DNA from: Solirubrobacter soli DSM 22325
GTDB taxonomy: Bacteria; Actinomycetota; Thermoleophilia; Solirubrobacterales; Solirubrobacteraceae
DNA: 43,672 nucleotides
NCBI RefSeq assembly: GCF_000423665.1
Contig: NZ_AUIK01000010.1
Span: forward strand, 412,222 to 455,893
Reading direction: 5' to 3'
Shown here: piece by piece, positions 7,074 through 16,850 of the stretch
Position numbering within the stretch: position 1 is the stretch's first letter
Layout of the letters: each line of letters starts with the position of its first letter
Made by a program: the position numbers and the translations under genes
The notes under the pieces: generated by a model
Seen by the model: the letters and a program-made list of their open reading frames with translations, nothing else
Database searches by the model: none
What the model was told of the DNA's origin: nothing

Positions 7074-8874
7074 ACCTGCGCACGAGTGCGTCGAGCTCGT
7101 TGGCCGTGCCGGCCAGCGACTGGGCCGACGCGGCGATCTCCTGGGTCGACGCACTCGTCTGCTCCGTCGACGCGCTGACCTCCTCGGCTGACGCGGAGGA
7201 GTGCTCGGCGACGGTGGCGACCGCGGCGACATCGCTGCCGGCAAGCTCCGCCTCGCCCGCGATGCGCTCGATCGCGGCGGTGATCTCGGCGATCCGCGCG
7301 CCGACCTCCTCCACCGCGGTGTCGATCGCCTCGAACGACCCGCGCGCCCGCTCGACCGTCTCGACGCCCTCGTCGGTGCGGCGCGAGCCCTCCTCGACGA
7401 CCGTGACGACGCCCGTCATCCCGGTCTGGATCTCGCCGATCAGCCGGGAGATCTCGGCGGCCGCACCCTGGGACTCCTCGGCCAGCTTGCGCACCTCCTC
7501 GGCCACGACGGCGAACCCCTTGCCCTGCTCGCCGGCGCGCGCCGCCTCGATCGCGGCGTTGAGCGCCAGCAGGTTGGTCTGCTCGGCGATGCCGGAGATC
7601 GTGTCGACGATGCCGCCGATCCGCTCGGAGCGGGTGGAGAGATCCTCGATCGCGGTGCCGACCCGCGCGGACGAGGAGGCGACCTCGCGCATCGCCGCCG
7701 ACGCGTCGGTGGCGGCGGCGACGCCGTCGCGCGCCAACTCGCGCGCGGTCGCGGCCGCCTCGGCCGTCGCGCGCGCCGTCTCCGCACCCGCGCCGGCCGC
7801 CTCCGAAGCGCGCCCGACCGCCTGCTGCGTGGACTCGACCATCTGGACCTGACGCGTCGCGCCCTGGGCCACGTCGCTCACCGCGGAGGCGATCTCGCCC
7901 ACGGCACGCCCGGCCTCCTCGGAGGTCGCCGCCATCTGCTGCGAGGCCGAGGAGATCGCCTCGGCGCCGGCCGACACGCGGCCGACCGTGGAGCGCAGGC
8001 TCGCGACCATCCGCGCGAACGCGTTGCCGAGCATGTCGCGGTCTGACTTCGGCTCGATCTCGACCGTCAGGTCGCCGTCGGCGATCCGTCCCGCGCCCGC
8101 CGCCATGACCTGCAGGTGCTCGACCATCCGGCCGAACGCTGCGGCCATCGCGCCCACCTCATCGCGCGAGCGGACGTCGAGCCGCTGGTCGAGGTCGCCG
8201 TCGGCGATCCCCTCGGCCGCGCGCAGGACCGCGCCGACGCCGCGCAGGATGCCGCGCGAGACCAGCAGCGTGACGCCGATGCCGAGCAGGAGCGCGGCGA
8301 TCAGCAGCGCGATGGTCAGCGTGCGGCTCGAGTCGTTGGTGGCCTGGATCTCGGCGTTGAGCGAGCGGGCGACGTGATCGTTCGTGGCGACCAGCCCGGC
8401 GAGGCTGTCATCGACCGCCGCGTAGTGCTTCGCGGTCTGGGCGAAGTACAGCGCGCCCGCCTCATCCTTGCGGCCGGCGACCGACAACTTGAAGACCTCG
8501 ACGGCGTTGACGCTGTAGTCGGCCCATGCGCGGTCGAACGCCTTCAACGCCTGCTGCTCGGCAGCCACCAACTCCGTCTTGCGGTACGCGCCCACGAGTG
8601 CCTCGACGCGATCGCGATCGCTCGCCGCCGCCTTGCGGGCGGCGGCGGTGTCACCGCCGGGGGCGAAGCTGCGCAGCGTCTGGCTGTCGATGTCGCCCAA
8701 GATCGCGCGTATCTGGCCGAGATCCCGCAGCGGCGCGACACGATCGCCGTACATCGACGCGCCCTTGGTCCCGACCGAGGAGAGGCTCGAGATCGACGCG
8801 ATCCCGAGTACGGCCGTCATGGCCAAGATGATTCCGGCAAGGACCAGGAGCTTGCCGCGCAGTGAGAGACTCAT
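7057..8874 (-). CDS. Methyl-accepting chemotaxis protein
   Basis: A 605-residue transmembrane receptor. The N-terminal helix [20 protein letters not shown] (about 10-30) and a second helix (about 190-210, [20 protein letters not shown]) flank a ~155-residue helical sensor that resembles the four-helix-bundle 4HB-MCP type. HAMP (about 212-265) and a second HAMP-like segment follow. The signalling coiled coil contains the highly conserved tip [20 protein letters not shown]. The protein should pass ligand state to CheA/CheW; no che or flagellar gene is in the window. I use the ATG at 8874; a GTG two codons upstream is possible. No SD is visible. It lies 57 bp downstream of a GntR gene in the same direction; that gap holds an imperfect palindrome at 8916-8929. 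Confidence 0.93.
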   Translation of the reverse strand: MSLSLRGKLLVLAGIILAMTAVLGIASISSLSSVGTKGASMYGDRVAPLRDLGQIRAILGDIDSQTLRSFAPGGDTAAARKAAASDRDRVEALVGAYRKTELVAAEQQALKAFDRAWADYSVNAVEVFKLSVAGRKDEAGALYFAQTAKHYAAVDDSLAGLVATNDHVARSLNAEIQATNDSSRTLTIALLIAALLLGIGVTLLVSRGILRGVGAVLRAAEGIADGDLDQRLDVRSRDEVGAMAAAFGRMVEHLQVMAAGAGRIADGDLTVEIEPKSDRDMLGNAFARMVASLRSTVGRVSAGAEAISSASQQMAATSEEAGRAVGEIASAVSDVAQGATRQVQMVESTQQAVGRASEAAGAGAETARATAEAAATARELARDGVAAATDASAAMREVASSSARVGTAIEDLSTRSERIGGIVDTISGIAEQTNLLALNAAIEAARAGEQGKGFAVVAEEVRKLAEESQGAAAEISRLIGEIQTGMTGVVTVVEEGSRRTDEGVETVERARGSFEAIDTAVEEVGARIAEITAAIERIAGEAELAGSDVAAVATVAEHSSASAEEVSASTEQTSASTQEIAASAQSLAGTANELDALVRRFKLTV

Positions 8875-8931
8875 GGCCACAGCGGTCGGCGGGTGTCCGT
8901 TCCCGCTGGACGAATTTCATCCGGGTGAACT

Positions 8932-9603
8932 TCAGGCGGCGTCCGAGAGCGCGCGGCCGTCAGGCCCCACGCGGCCCGCGAGGACGTCCTGCGCGTGCGT
9001 GATGTGCTCGCGGGTGAGGCGCTCGGCGGTCTCCTCGTCGCCGGCCTCGATCGCGTCGAGGATGCGTTCGTGCTCGAGCGCGTCCTTGGCGAACTGCTCG
9101 GGCGTCATCTGCTGCGCGTAGACGTGCAGGCCGAGGCGGCCGGCCCACAGCGTCTCGGAGAAGTCGACCAGGAAGGAGTTGCCGGAGGCGACGGCCAGCT
9201 CGAGGTGGAACGCGCGCGACGCGGCGTAGGCGGCCTTCGGGCCCTTGCGGGCGGGCGTGAGCGTCTTGCGCAGCTTCGCCAGCTCGGCGGCGTCGCGGCG
9301 CCGCGCGGCGAGCCGGGCGGCGAGGGGCTCGATGCCCAGGCGCGCCTCGTAGGCCGCCTCCATGTCGTTCTTCCCCACCGCCGCGACGCGGGCGCCGCGG
9401 TTGGCGAGCAGCTCGACCAGGCCTTCGGCGGCGAGCCGGGCGATCGCCTCGCGTACCGGCGTTCGGGAGACGCCGAGCTCGGCCGAGATGCCCTCCTGGT
9501 GCAGGCGCGACTCGGGCTCGAGGTCACCGGCGAGGATCTGCTCGCGCAGGATCGCGTAGACGCGGTCAGGGACCGAGGTGATGTCTACGCGACCCTTCGC
9601 CAT
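8932..9603 (-). CDS. GntR-family regulator (FadR/FCD type), last gene of the P450 operon
   Basis: The 223-residue product has a winged helix-turn-helix at the N-terminus (about 10-75; ISAELGVSRTPVREAIARLA) and an all-helical FCD ligand domain (EAAYEARLGIEPLAARLAAR, FHLELAVASGN, LEHERILDAIEAGD, and the HITHA metal-type His). FCD regulators usually bind an organic acid and release DNA. It starts 12 bp after the permease stop and is probably cotranscribed with the long catabolic operon. TAATCT, 9 bp before its ATG, may also give it a promoter of its own. It is a different protein from the second GntR at 19751. Confidence 0.9.
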   Translation of the reverse strand: MAKGRVDITSVPDRVYAILREQILAGDLEPESRLHQEGISAELGVSRTPVREAIARLAAEGLVELLANRGARVAAVGKNDMEAAYEARLGIEPLAARLAARRRDAAELAKLRKTLTPARKGPKAAYAASRAFHLELAVASGNSFLVDFSETLWAGRLGLHVYAQQMTPEQFAKDALEHERILDAIEAGDEETAERLTREHITHAQDVLAGRVGPDGRALSDAA

Positions 9604-9615
9604 GTCGCTACGAGA

Positions 9616-11127
9616 TTACTCGCGGCCCTCCCCGATCCGGGCATACACATCGGGCTTGCTCGTCTTCAGCCGCGCGCCCACGATCAGGCCGAGGACGCCG
9701 CCCGCCAGCAGGATCAGCGGGAGGATGACCGTCATCTTGTCGGTCGGCGCGTCGGTGGCGCTCGTGATCAGCACGTTGAAGTTCAGGACGCCGAGCACGA
9801 GGATCACGACCAGCAGGATGCCCGCGATCGCGGGCGCGATCTTCGACGACCACGCGCTCAGCCCCGCCTCCGGCCGCGCGCGGAAGTAGCCGACGACCGC
9901 GAACGAGGTCGCCGCCATCAGCGCCAGCACGCCGAGCGCGCCGAGGTTGGTCAGCCAGGTGAAGAGCTTCAGCACCGGGTCCGCGCCGGCGATGGCGAAC
10001 ACGATCACGATCGTCAGGGCGAGCACGGTCTGCGTGATCGAGGCGACGTAGGGCGCGCCGGTGCGCGGGTTCACGCGGCCGAAGGCCTTGGGCAGCACGC
10101 CCTCGCGTCCGAGCGCGAAGGCGTAGCGCGCGACCGCGTTGTGGAAGGACAGCAGCGCGGCGAACAGGCTGGTGGCGAACAGCAGCGAGGCGGCGTCGCC
10201 CCAGAACGCGCCGAGCCGGTCCTGGCCGGTGATGAACAGCACCGTGGTCGGGTCCGGGCCGCCGTTGGTCGCGAAGCCGGCCGCGACGAGCTTGTCGGGC
10301 GAGACCATCGTGTCCGGGCCGGCGGCGACGCCGAGCAGCCAGCTCGACAGCGCGTAGAAGACCGCGATCAGGCCGACGGCGATGTAGGTGGCGCGGGCGA
10401 CGGTGCGCTTGGGGTCGCGGCACTCCTCGCTGTAGATCGCCGCCGACTCGAAGCCGACGAACGACGCCACGCAGAACGTCAGAGTGGCACCGACGGCGCT
10501 GCCGAACGCGACGCTCGGGTCGAAGGCGACCGTCGTCAGGCCCTGCGGGCCGGGGTCGGCGGCGATCGCGAAGTCGAACAGGGCGACGACGATCACCTCG
10601 AGGATCAGCAGCACGGCGAGCACGCGGGCGTTGAGGTCGATCTGCAGCACGCCGAGCGCGCCGATCACGCCGCCGGCGATGACACACCACCAGTACCAGT
10701 CGAGCGTGATGCCGATCTTGTCGCTCATGAACGCGCCCATCGCGACGCCGAACAGGCCGTAGATCCCGATCTGCATCGCGTTGTAGGCGAGCAGTGCCAC
10801 GAACGCGGCCCCGACGCCCTGGACCTTGCCGAGACCACGCGCGACGTAGGCGTAGAAGGCGCCGGCGTTGGCGACGTGGCGGCTCATCGCGGCGTAGCCG
10901 ACGGCGAAGAGGCCGAGGATGATGCCGAGCGGGATGAACATGAACGCGACTCCGCGGTTGCCCGTGACCAGGTAGGTCGCGGCTTGCCCGCCGGCGACCG
11001 CGGTCAGCGGCGCGGATGCGGCGACGATGAAGAACACGAGGTCGGGGACGCCGAGCGCGCGCCTGTGCAGCTTGGCGGTCTCCGAGCCCGCGGGTGCGGC
11101 AGGGGGTGCCGACTGGGCGACTGACAT
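9616..11127 (-). CDS. APC-superfamily amino acid/amine permease
   Basis: A 503-residue transporter with ~12 hydrophobic helices. The APC signature region near helix 1 reads LGVPDLVFFIVAASAPLTAVAGG, and VGFESAAIYSEECRDPKRTV follows helix 6. LSFHNAVARYAFALGREGVLP also matches amino-acid/polyamine antiporter-like members. Such carriers import amino acids, amines or related cations. A strong SD (AGGAGGAGAG) precedes the ATG at 11127. It lies 22 bp after the aldehyde dehydrogenase and 12 bp before the GntR gene, so it belongs to the amine/aromatic operon and probably brings in the substrate. Confidence 0.9.
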   Translation of the reverse strand: MSVAQSAPPAAPAGSETAKLHRRALGVPDLVFFIVAASAPLTAVAGGQAATYLVTGNRGVAFMFIPLGIILGLFAVGYAAMSRHVANAGAFYAYVARGLGKVQGVGAAFVALLAYNAMQIGIYGLFGVAMGAFMSDKIGITLDWYWWCVIAGGVIGALGVLQIDLNARVLAVLLILEVIVVALFDFAIAADPGPQGLTTVAFDPSVAFGSAVGATLTFCVASFVGFESAAIYSEECRDPKRTVARATYIAVGLIAVFYALSSWLLGVAAGPDTMVSPDKLVAAGFATNGGPDPTTVLFITGQDRLGAFWGDAASLLFATSLFAALLSFHNAVARYAFALGREGVLPKAFGRVNPRTGAPYVASITQTVLALTIVIVFAIAGADPVLKLFTWLTNLGALGVLALMAATSFAVVGYFRARPEAGLSAWSSKIAPAIAGILLVVILVLGVLNFNVLITSATDAPTDKMTVILPLILLAGGVLGLIVGARLKTSKPDVYARIGEGRE

Positions 11128-11149
11128 GGACTCTCTCCTCCTGAAGGGA

Positions 11150-12589
11150 CTAACGCACGGTGCCGTCGAGGATCTGCAGCGCCTTGAGCTCCGAGTAGAA
11201 GTCGAGCGCGTAGTTGCCGCCCTCGCGGCCGATCCCCGAGATGCCGACGCCGCCGAACGGCGCCGTCAGGTCGCGCACGAGGAACGTGTTGACCCACACG
11301 GTCCCGGCGCGCAGCTGCCGGCCGACGCGGTCCGCGCGGCCGAGCGATGACGTGTAGACGATTCCCGACAACCCGTATTCGGTCGAGTTGGCGAGTTGGA
11401 CCGCTTCCTCCTCGGTCTCGAAGCCCTGGAGCGTCAGGACCGGGCCGAAGACCTCCTTCTGCACGACCTCCGAGTCGTTGGACCGCGGCTCGATGAGGGT
11501 CGGCTCGTAGTGCAGCCCGCCGGCGCGGCGGCCGCCGCGGACGATGGTGTCGCCGTTGTCTTTGGCCCGTTGCACGAAGCCCTCGACGCGGGCGAGGTGG
11601 TCGGGGTGGATCAGCGGCGAGATCGTGGTCGCGTCGTCGCGCGGGTCGCCGAGGACGTGCTCGTCGGTGTAGGCGTGAAAGCGCGCGAGGAACTCGTCTT
11701 TGATGCTGTCCTGGATCAGCAGGCGGGTGCCCGCCAGGCAGACCTGGCCGGAGTCGTCGTACTGGCCGGCGGCCTTCTTGGCCGCCGCGTCGAGGTCCGC
11801 GTCCTCGAAGACGATCAGCGGGCCCTTGCCGCCGAGCTCGGCCGTGAACGGGACGAGGTTGCCGGCGGCGGCGACACCGATGTGGCGGCCGGTCTCGGGC
11901 GAGCCGGTGAAGGACACGCGACGGAGCAGCGGGTGGGCGACGAGCGCGGCGCCGACCTCCTCGCCGATGCCCTGGATGATGTTGAAGACGCCAGGCGGGA
12001 AGCCGGCTTCGGCGATCAGGTCGGCGAGCAGGCTGCAGCTCAGCGGCGACCACTCGGCGGGCTTGAGCACCATCGTGCAGCCCGCGGCCAGCGCCGGCGC
12101 GGTCTTCCAGGTCGAGAGCATGAAGGGCGCGTTCCACGGTGTGATCACCGCGGCGGGGCCGGCGGGCATGCGCTGGACGCGGTTCCACGTGCCGTTGGAG
12201 CGCCAGTCGCGCTCCTCGTAGGCGACCGCGAGGTCGGCGTAGGCGCGGTAGTTGCGGGCGCCGCGGCCGATCACGCGGGCTCTGAGCGAGCGCAGCAGCA
12301 TCGCCATGTCGAGGCACTCGACCTCGGCCAGGCGCTCGACGCCCGAGTCGATCAGGTCGGCGAGGCGGTGCAGGTAGGGCGCGCGGCCGCTTGGCCCGAG
12401 CGCGGCCCACGCGGGGAAGGCGGCGTGGGCGGCCTTGACCGCTGCGTCGGCCTCCTTGGCCCCGCCGCGCGAGACTTCCGCGATGACACTGCCGTCGATC
12501 GGCGAGATGTCCTGGAAGTGCTCCCTGGAGGCGACCCGCTCGCCGCCGATGAAGTGATCGGGCGAGACGGCGAGGGCGAGGGCGGTCAT
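11150..12589 (-). CDS. Aldehyde dehydrogenase (muconic-semialdehyde dehydrogenase-like)
   Basis: This 479-residue NAD(P)-dependent ALDH shows all core motifs: ITPWNAPF, the Lys of MVLKPAEWSP, FTGSPETGRH in the Rossmann loop, the general-base Glu of AELGGKGP, the catalytic Cys of SGQVCLAGTRLL, EVFGPVLTL and FGGVGISGIGREGG. It most resembles the semialdehyde dehydrogenases of meta-cleavage pathways (2-hydroxymuconic and 5-carboxymethyl-2-hydroxymuconic semialdehyde). The extradiol dioxygenase two genes upstream supports this role, since it would yield such a semialdehyde. The start overlaps the stop of the upstream gene by 4 bp. The exact substrate is inferred. Confidence 0.9.
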   Translation of the reverse strand: MTALALAVSPDHFIGGERVASREHFQDISPIDGSVIAEVSRGGAKEADAAVKAAHAAFPAWAALGPSGRAPYLHRLADLIDSGVERLAEVECLDMAMLLRSLRARVIGRGARNYRAYADLAVAYEERDWRSNGTWNRVQRMPAGPAAVITPWNAPFMLSTWKTAPALAAGCTMVLKPAEWSPLSCSLLADLIAEAGFPPGVFNIIQGIGEEVGAALVAHPLLRRVSFTGSPETGRHIGVAAAGNLVPFTAELGGKGPLIVFEDADLDAAAKKAAGQYDDSGQVCLAGTRLLIQDSIKDEFLARFHAYTDEHVLGDPRDDATTISPLIHPDHLARVEGFVQRAKDNGDTIVRGGRRAGGLHYEPTLIEPRSNDSEVVQKEVFGPVLTLQGFETEEEAVQLANSTEYGLSGIVYTSSLGRADRVGRQLRAGTVWVNTFLVRDLTAPFGGVGISGIGREGGNYALDFYSELKALQILDGTVR

Positions 12590-13416
12590 GTCAGCTCCTT
12601 CACGGTCTCGAGGTCGTCGACCGTGTAGGCGAACGTGAAGCGATAGCCGCGGCCGATCTCGACCGGCGCGAGGACGTGGTGCTCCTCCCCGCGCGCCTCG
12701 TAGATGTTCAGCGTGGCGTCGCCGCTGTAGACGGTGCTCGCGCTCCGGTCGCGCGAGACGGAGCGAACCAGTTCGTGCACCTGCGGCTCGTCGTGACGGC
12801 CGGCGGCGAGGCGCGGGAAGTGGCGGACGTTGACGATCGGCGGCGCGTTGTGGTGCGGGCCGCCGTCGGTGGCGGGGCCGTCGATCGTCAGCGTCATGTC
12901 GGCGATCGCGCGGCCTCGCGCGCTGCACGTCGCGCCGTGACGCGCGCCCGGGCGCAGGCCGGGGTCGGCCGGGCCGCCGAGGCCGTAGTTGCGGGTCATC
13001 CAGACCTCGCCCAGCTTCTTCGGGAAGCCCTGGATCCACCCGCGGGCGAGCGCGAAGTCCTGGTCGACCCAGATGAACGGGCAGGTGGTGACCTCTTCGC
13101 CCCTGCCTCGCGCAGAGCGCTCATCACCGCTTCGCTCGAGGTACGCGTTGGCGACGACGAAGAACTCCTTGTAGTGCGAGCGCACCGGGTCCAGGAGCTC
13201 GTCGCCGCCCTCGCTGCACGACTGCCAGTCGGCGAACACGGCGGCACAGCGGCCGGTGTCCTCGTGCGGCTCCAAGCCCTCGGGCAGGATGCTGCGCACG
13301 GCGTCGGGATCGGCCCAGTAGTCGACGACGAGGAAGTCGCCGATGTAGTGCCACGGCGGCGCGGGGACGAGGCTGGCGAGGCCGGTCTCGGTCCGGGGGA
13401 TCGAGTAGCCCTTCAC
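12586..13416 (-). CDS. Acetoacetate decarboxylase family protein
   Basis: The 276-residue product matches the ADC fold (PF06314-type): PPWHYIGDFLVVDYWADPDAVRSILPEGL at the N-terminus, FVVANAYLE, then CPFIWVDQDFALARGWIQGFPKKLGEVW, where the first Lys of FPKK sits at the Schiff-base position of true acetoacetate decarboxylases. Family members decarboxylate beta-keto acids or catalyse aldol-type chemistry through an imine. It starts with GTG at 13416, overlapping the dioxygenase stop (GTGA). Within this operon it may process an open-chain keto acid made after ring cleavage; that assignment is inference. Confidence 0.82.
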   Translation of the reverse strand: MKGYSIPRTETGLASLVPAPPWHYIGDFLVVDYWADPDAVRSILPEGLEPHEDTGRCAAVFADWQSCSEGGDELLDPVRSHYKEFFVVANAYLERSGDERSARGRGEEVTTCPFIWVDQDFALARGWIQGFPKKLGEVWMTRNYGLGGPADPGLRPGARHGATCSARGRAIADMTLTIDGPATDGGPHHNAPPIVNVRHFPRLAAGRHDEPQVHELVRSVSRDRSASTVYSGDATLNIYEARGEEHHVLAPVEIGRGYRFTFAYTVDDLETVKELT

Positions 13417-14291
13417 GCGATCATCTCCAGGCTCTCGCGCTCGGACGCGATCGCATCGGCGTCGAAGCGGAAGTAGGACCGCGGCGGCAGCGGGCCCCAC
13501 GTGTTGGACGAGTAGCGGTTGTCGGGGTAGACGCGCGGCTCGTGCTCGGCCTCGAGCTGCTCCATGTCGCAGTAGAGCTCGACGAAGCACTCCTCCTCGA
13601 CGATCCGCACGTAGGAGGCGATGTTGCCGCCGATGCCATGGCGCGTCGGGCCCCAGCCGAGCCAGCGGCCGTGGCGGGCGAGGTGGTCGAGCGAGTCGCG
13701 CATCTGGCCGATGTCGACGACGTCGAACGCGAGATGGTGGAAGTGCGAGTAGCCCTTGTCCACGAACGCCATCACGTGGTGGTCGCCGTTGACGTGGAAC
13801 CAGACGCCGCCGTCGCCGAGCCAGTCGGTGACCTCCATGCCGAGCACGCGCGTGTAGAAGTCGACCTGCTCATGGATCGCGCCCGTGAGGAAGTTGACGT
13901 GGCCGAGCTTGCGCGGCGCGCCGATCACGCGATCGCCGGCTGGTCGAACGTGTGCGGTCCAGGTGGTCGGACGGTTGAATGGTTTGACCAGAACCCGATT
14001 GCCCTCGGGGTCCGTGACGCGCAGGCCTCCGGCCGCTTCCTCAAAGGGCGCGCCGACGCTCTCGAAGTGCGCGCGGGCGTCGTCGAGCGAGCAGCTCTTG
14101 CGGAGTTCGTACGCAATGTGTTCGACGCCCGGCTCGCCCTCGACCAAAGACAAACACACGTCCTCGTCGTCGCAGGCGAGCCTCCCCGGCTCGCGCTCGA
14201 CGAGCCCGAACTGCAGGCCCCAGCGCTTCGCGGCCTCGCGGACATCGGGCGTGCGCAGCGCGACGTGGTCGATGCGGCGCAGCGCGATCAT
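13413..14291 (-). CDS. Extradiol ring-cleavage dioxygenase (type I, VOC fold)
   Basis: The 292-residue protein has two vicinal-oxygen-chelate modules. The C-terminal one carries the Fe(II) triad of type I extradiol enzymes: His in LGHVNFLT, His in SHFHHLAFDV, and Glu in CFVELYCDM. The N-terminal module (MIALRRIDHVALRTPDV, HIAYELRKS) is the usual degenerate copy. Such enzymes open catechols next to the diol using O2. The sequence resembles 2,3-dihydroxybiphenyl/catechol 2,3-dioxygenase relatives. It overlaps the P450 gene upstream and the decarboxylase gene downstream by 4 bp each, which ties ring cleavage directly to P450 oxidation. The substrate is unproved. Confidence 0.88.
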   Translation of the reverse strand: MIALRRIDHVALRTPDVREAAKRWGLQFGLVEREPGRLACDDEDVCLSLVEGEPGVEHIAYELRKSCSLDDARAHFESVGAPFEEAAGGLRVTDPEGNRVLVKPFNRPTTWTAHVRPAGDRVIGAPRKLGHVNFLTGAIHEQVDFYTRVLGMEVTDWLGDGGVWFHVNGDHHVMAFVDKGYSHFHHLAFDVVDIGQMRDSLDHLARHGRWLGWGPTRHGIGGNIASYVRIVEEECFVELYCDMEQLEAEHEPRVYPDNRYSSNTWGPLPPRSYFRFDADAIASERESLEMIA

Positions 14292-15499
14292 CGCGTCACC
14301 CGCACCGGCAGGCGCTTGATGCCGTTGAAGAAGTTCGAGCGCAGCCGCTCCGGCTCGCCGGCCGGCTCGATGCTGGAGACGCGCTTGAGCAGCTCCTCGA
14401 ACGCGATCTTGATCTCCATCCGCGCGAGGTGGGCGCCCATGCAGTGGTGGATGCCACCCGGGCCGAACGCCATGTGCTTGTTGGGCGTGCGGCCGACGTC
14501 GAACGTGTCCGGGTCCTCGAAGACGGTCTCGTCCCGGTTGCCCGACACGAACCAGGTCGTGACCTTCGCGCCCGCGGGCAGCTCGACGCCCGCCAGCTCG
14601 GTCGCCTGCGTCGTCGTGCGGCGGAAATGGTGCACGGGCGTCGCCCAGCGCAGCATCTCCTCGGCCGCCGGCTTGTACAGCGCCGGGTCCTCGCGCAGCC
14701 GCTGCAGCTGGTCCGGGTGCTCGAGCAGCGCCAGCAGGCCGTGCGTGATCGTGTGGCGCGTGGTCTCGTTGCCGGCCGTGGCCAGGAGCACGAAGTAGAC
14801 ATCGAACTCGCGCTGCGTGAGCGGCTCGAACGCGAGCTGGGTGATGATGTCGCTGCCCGGGTTCTTGCGCCGCGCCGCCGCCATCTTGCGGCCGAACTCG
14901 AACATCTCGATCGCGGCGGGCGAGGAGAACGGCAACAGCCGGTGGCTGTCATCGGTCGGCTGTGCGTACTCCGGGTCCTGGTTGCCGAGCAGGCGGTCGC
15001 CGAGCTCGATGATGTAGCGGCGATCCTCCTGCGGGACGCCGAGGATCTCGGCGAAGACCTGCATCGGGATCTCGGACGAGATCTCGCGGACGAAGTCGAA
15101 CTCCTCCTGCTCGAGCGCGAGGTCGAGCACGCGGTCGGTGACCGTGCGCACGGCCTCCTCCCACACCTGGACGGCGCGGGGGGTGAAGCGGCGCGCGATC
15201 AGCCCGCGCAGCTCGTCGTGGCGCGGCGGGTCCATGTCGATCATCGACTTGCGCGCCTCGATCTGATCGGGCTCGAGGTCCTCCAGCGACGTCCCGCCGA
15301 TCTCCGAGCTGTAGATCTCGGTGTGGCGGTGCACCTCGCGGATGTCGTGGTAGCGGGTGACGGCGTAGAACCCGGTGCCGTTCGCCTCCTCGTTGAAGTG
15401 GACCGGATCCTCCTCACGGAGGGTCTTGAACCACTCGTAGGGGACGCGGTCCTTGAACGCGTCGTGATCGGCCAGGTCGATCTGCTGCAGCGTGGTCAT
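14288..15499 (-). CDS. Cytochrome P450 (CYP124/125/142-like clan)
   Basis: A soluble 403-residue bacterial P450. The I-helix is LLATAGNETTRHTITHGL with the acid/alcohol pair, the ExxR motif is EEMLRWATP, and the haem loop is FGPGGIHHCMGAHLAR with the axial Cys. IDMDPPRHDELRGLIARRFTPR and FFNGIKRLPVRV match the actinobacterial CYP124/125/142 clan. The start is the ATG at 15499, giving MTTLQQIDLADHDAF. The gene lies 10 bp after the GS-like ligase. The same operon encodes a [3Fe-4S] ferredoxin and an FAD ferredoxin reductase, so the electron supply is complete. P450s with such neighbours are known from secondary-amine (morpholine/piperidine) degradation. Confidence 0.93.
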   Translation of the reverse strand: MTTLQQIDLADHDAFKDRVPYEWFKTLREEDPVHFNEEANGTGFYAVTRYHDIREVHRHTEIYSSEIGGTSLEDLEPDQIEARKSMIDMDPPRHDELRGLIARRFTPRAVQVWEEAVRTVTDRVLDLALEQEEFDFVREISSEIPMQVFAEILGVPQEDRRYIIELGDRLLGNQDPEYAQPTDDSHRLLPFSSPAAIEMFEFGRKMAAARRKNPGSDIITQLAFEPLTQREFDVYFVLLATAGNETTRHTITHGLLALLEHPDQLQRLREDPALYKPAAEEMLRWATPVHHFRRTTTQATELAGVELPAGAKVTTWFVSGNRDETVFEDPDTFDVGRTPNKHMAFGPGGIHHCMGAHLARMEIKIAFEELLKRVSSIEPAGEPERLRSNFFNGIKRLPVRVTR

Positions 15500-15509
15500 G
15501 GCGGGGCTC

Positions 15510-16850
15510 TCAGAGGTGGTGGAGGTACTCGGCCAGCTCCCAGTCACTCACCCATTGGCGGTGGCGTTCGAGCTCGAAGCGCTTCATGGCCAGGAACGTG
15601 TCGACGATCTGCGGGCCCATGGCATCGCGCAGGATCGGGTCGCCCTCGAGCGCGTCCAGCGCGACGTCGAGGGAGGCGGGCAGCGGCTCGCCCGGGTCAT
15701 CGAGCGTGTAGGCGTCGCCGCCGACGGGCGGCCCCAGCTCGAGTTTGTCGCGCAGACCGTGGAGGCCGGCGAAGAGGATCGCGGCGGTCGCGAGGTACGG
15801 GTTCGCGCTGCCGTCGCCGACGCGGACCTCGACCCGCGACGCGCGGCCGCGCTCGGCCGGGATGCGGATGAAGCTCGTGCGGTTGTCCCAGCCCCAGTTG
15901 GCGTGGGTGGGCGCGAGGCTGTCCGGGACGAGGCGCCGGTACGCGTTGATCGTCGGGTTCAGGAACGCGGTCAGCGCGTGGGCGTGCTTCAGGACACCGG
16001 CGCTGAAGTGGCGCAGCTCAGCGGAGACGCCGTCCGGGTCGTGATGGTCGGCGAACGCGTTGTCGTCCTCGCGGTCGAGGCTGAAGTGGATGTGGAAGCC
16101 CGAGCCGCCCTGATCGTTGAACGGCTTGCCCATGAACGTCGCGATCAGGCCGTTGATCGCGGCGACGTCCTTGACCGCGGACTTCAGGCGGAACGCCCGA
16201 TCGGCGGCGGCGAGCGCCGGGCCGTGGCGCAGGTTGATCTCGTACTGCGAGTTCATGAACTCGTGGTTGGAGGCGTACGTGTGCATCCCGAGTCGCGACA
16301 GCGCTTCGGTGATCTGGCGCACGACGCCCTTCGGGTCCGCCTGCGGGCCGACCGTGTAGACCATGCTCAGGTTGTCCACGTAGCGGCTAATGCCGTTCGG
16401 CGCCGCAGGGTCAGGAGTGCAGAGGAAGAACTCGAGCTCGGGGCCCACGATCGGGCTGTAGCCCAGCTCCTCGAACTGTGCGACGGCCTTGCGGACGGCG
16501 CCGCGCGGGTCGGCCGGCGCGGCACTCGTCGCGCTCACCGGCTCGAGGTCGGCGATGCAGCACGCGACGCCCGGCTCCCAGGGCAGCAGCGTGAGCGTGG
16601 ACAGGTCCGGCTTGGCGATCAGGTCCGGGTAGCCCGCCTCCGAGCCCACGACCGGCGTGTGACGCAGGTCGGTCCCCATGATCGCCGAGCAGAACGCCAG
16701 GCCGTGGTCGGCCGTGCGGTCGAACTCGCCGATCGGGACGTCCTTGCCACGGGCGACGCCGTGCAGGTCGCTGTAGACGACGCGGACCGATGTCACGGAC
16801 TGGTCGCTGAGCTCCGGCGGCCTCGCCATCAGCCCTCTCTCCTCGATCAT
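15510..16850 (-). CDS. Glutamine-synthetase-like gamma-glutamyl-amine ligase
   Basis: This 446-residue protein has the GS fold: the N-terminal beta-grasp (VRVVYSDLHGVARGK), GPELEFFL with the metal Glu, GSGFHIHFSL with the metal His, NPTINAYRRLVP and WGWDNRTSFIRIP for glutamate/ATP binding, and RVEVRVGDGSANPYLA in place of the usual E-H-R signature. It is closer to PuuA/IpuC/AtdA1-type enzymes, which join glutamate to an amine, than to GlnA, and it lacks a clear adenylylation loop. I use the ATG at 16850, which overlaps the stop of the amidotransferase gene (ATGA) and has SD AGGAGAG; a second ATG at 16829 also has an SD. Its partner hydrolase is next door. Confidence 0.87.
   Translation of the reverse strand: MIEERGLMARPPELSDQSVTSVRVVYSDLHGVARGKDVPIGEFDRTADHGLAFCSAIMGTDLRHTPVVGSEAGYPDLIAKPDLSTLTLLPWEPGVACCIADLEPVSATSAAPADPRGAVRKAVAQFEELGYSPIVGPELEFFLCTPDPAAPNGISRYVDNLSMVYTVGPQADPKGVVRQITEALSRLGMHTYASNHEFMNSQYEINLRHGPALAAADRAFRLKSAVKDVAAINGLIATFMGKPFNDQGGSGFHIHFSLDREDDNAFADHHDPDGVSAELRHFSAGVLKHAHALTAFLNPTINAYRRLVPDSLAPTHANWGWDNRTSFIRIPAERGRASRVEVRVGDGSANPYLATAAILFAGLHGLRDKLELGPPVGGDAYTLDDPGEPLPASLDVALDALEGDPILRDAMGPQIVDTFLAMKRFELERHRQWVSDWELAEYLHHL

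Noticed and set aside
8995..11124. A plus-strand open frame of ~700 codons
   Set aside because: It lies opposite the GntR and permease genes, shows only low-complexity Arg/Asp/Glu/Gly sequence and has no SD.
15510..16850. The GS-like gene as housekeeping glutamine synthetase
   Set aside because: It lies in a catabolic operon beside a lone GATase, has an altered E-V-R signature and lacks a clear adenylylation site; gamma-glutamyl-amine ligase is more likely, though not proved.
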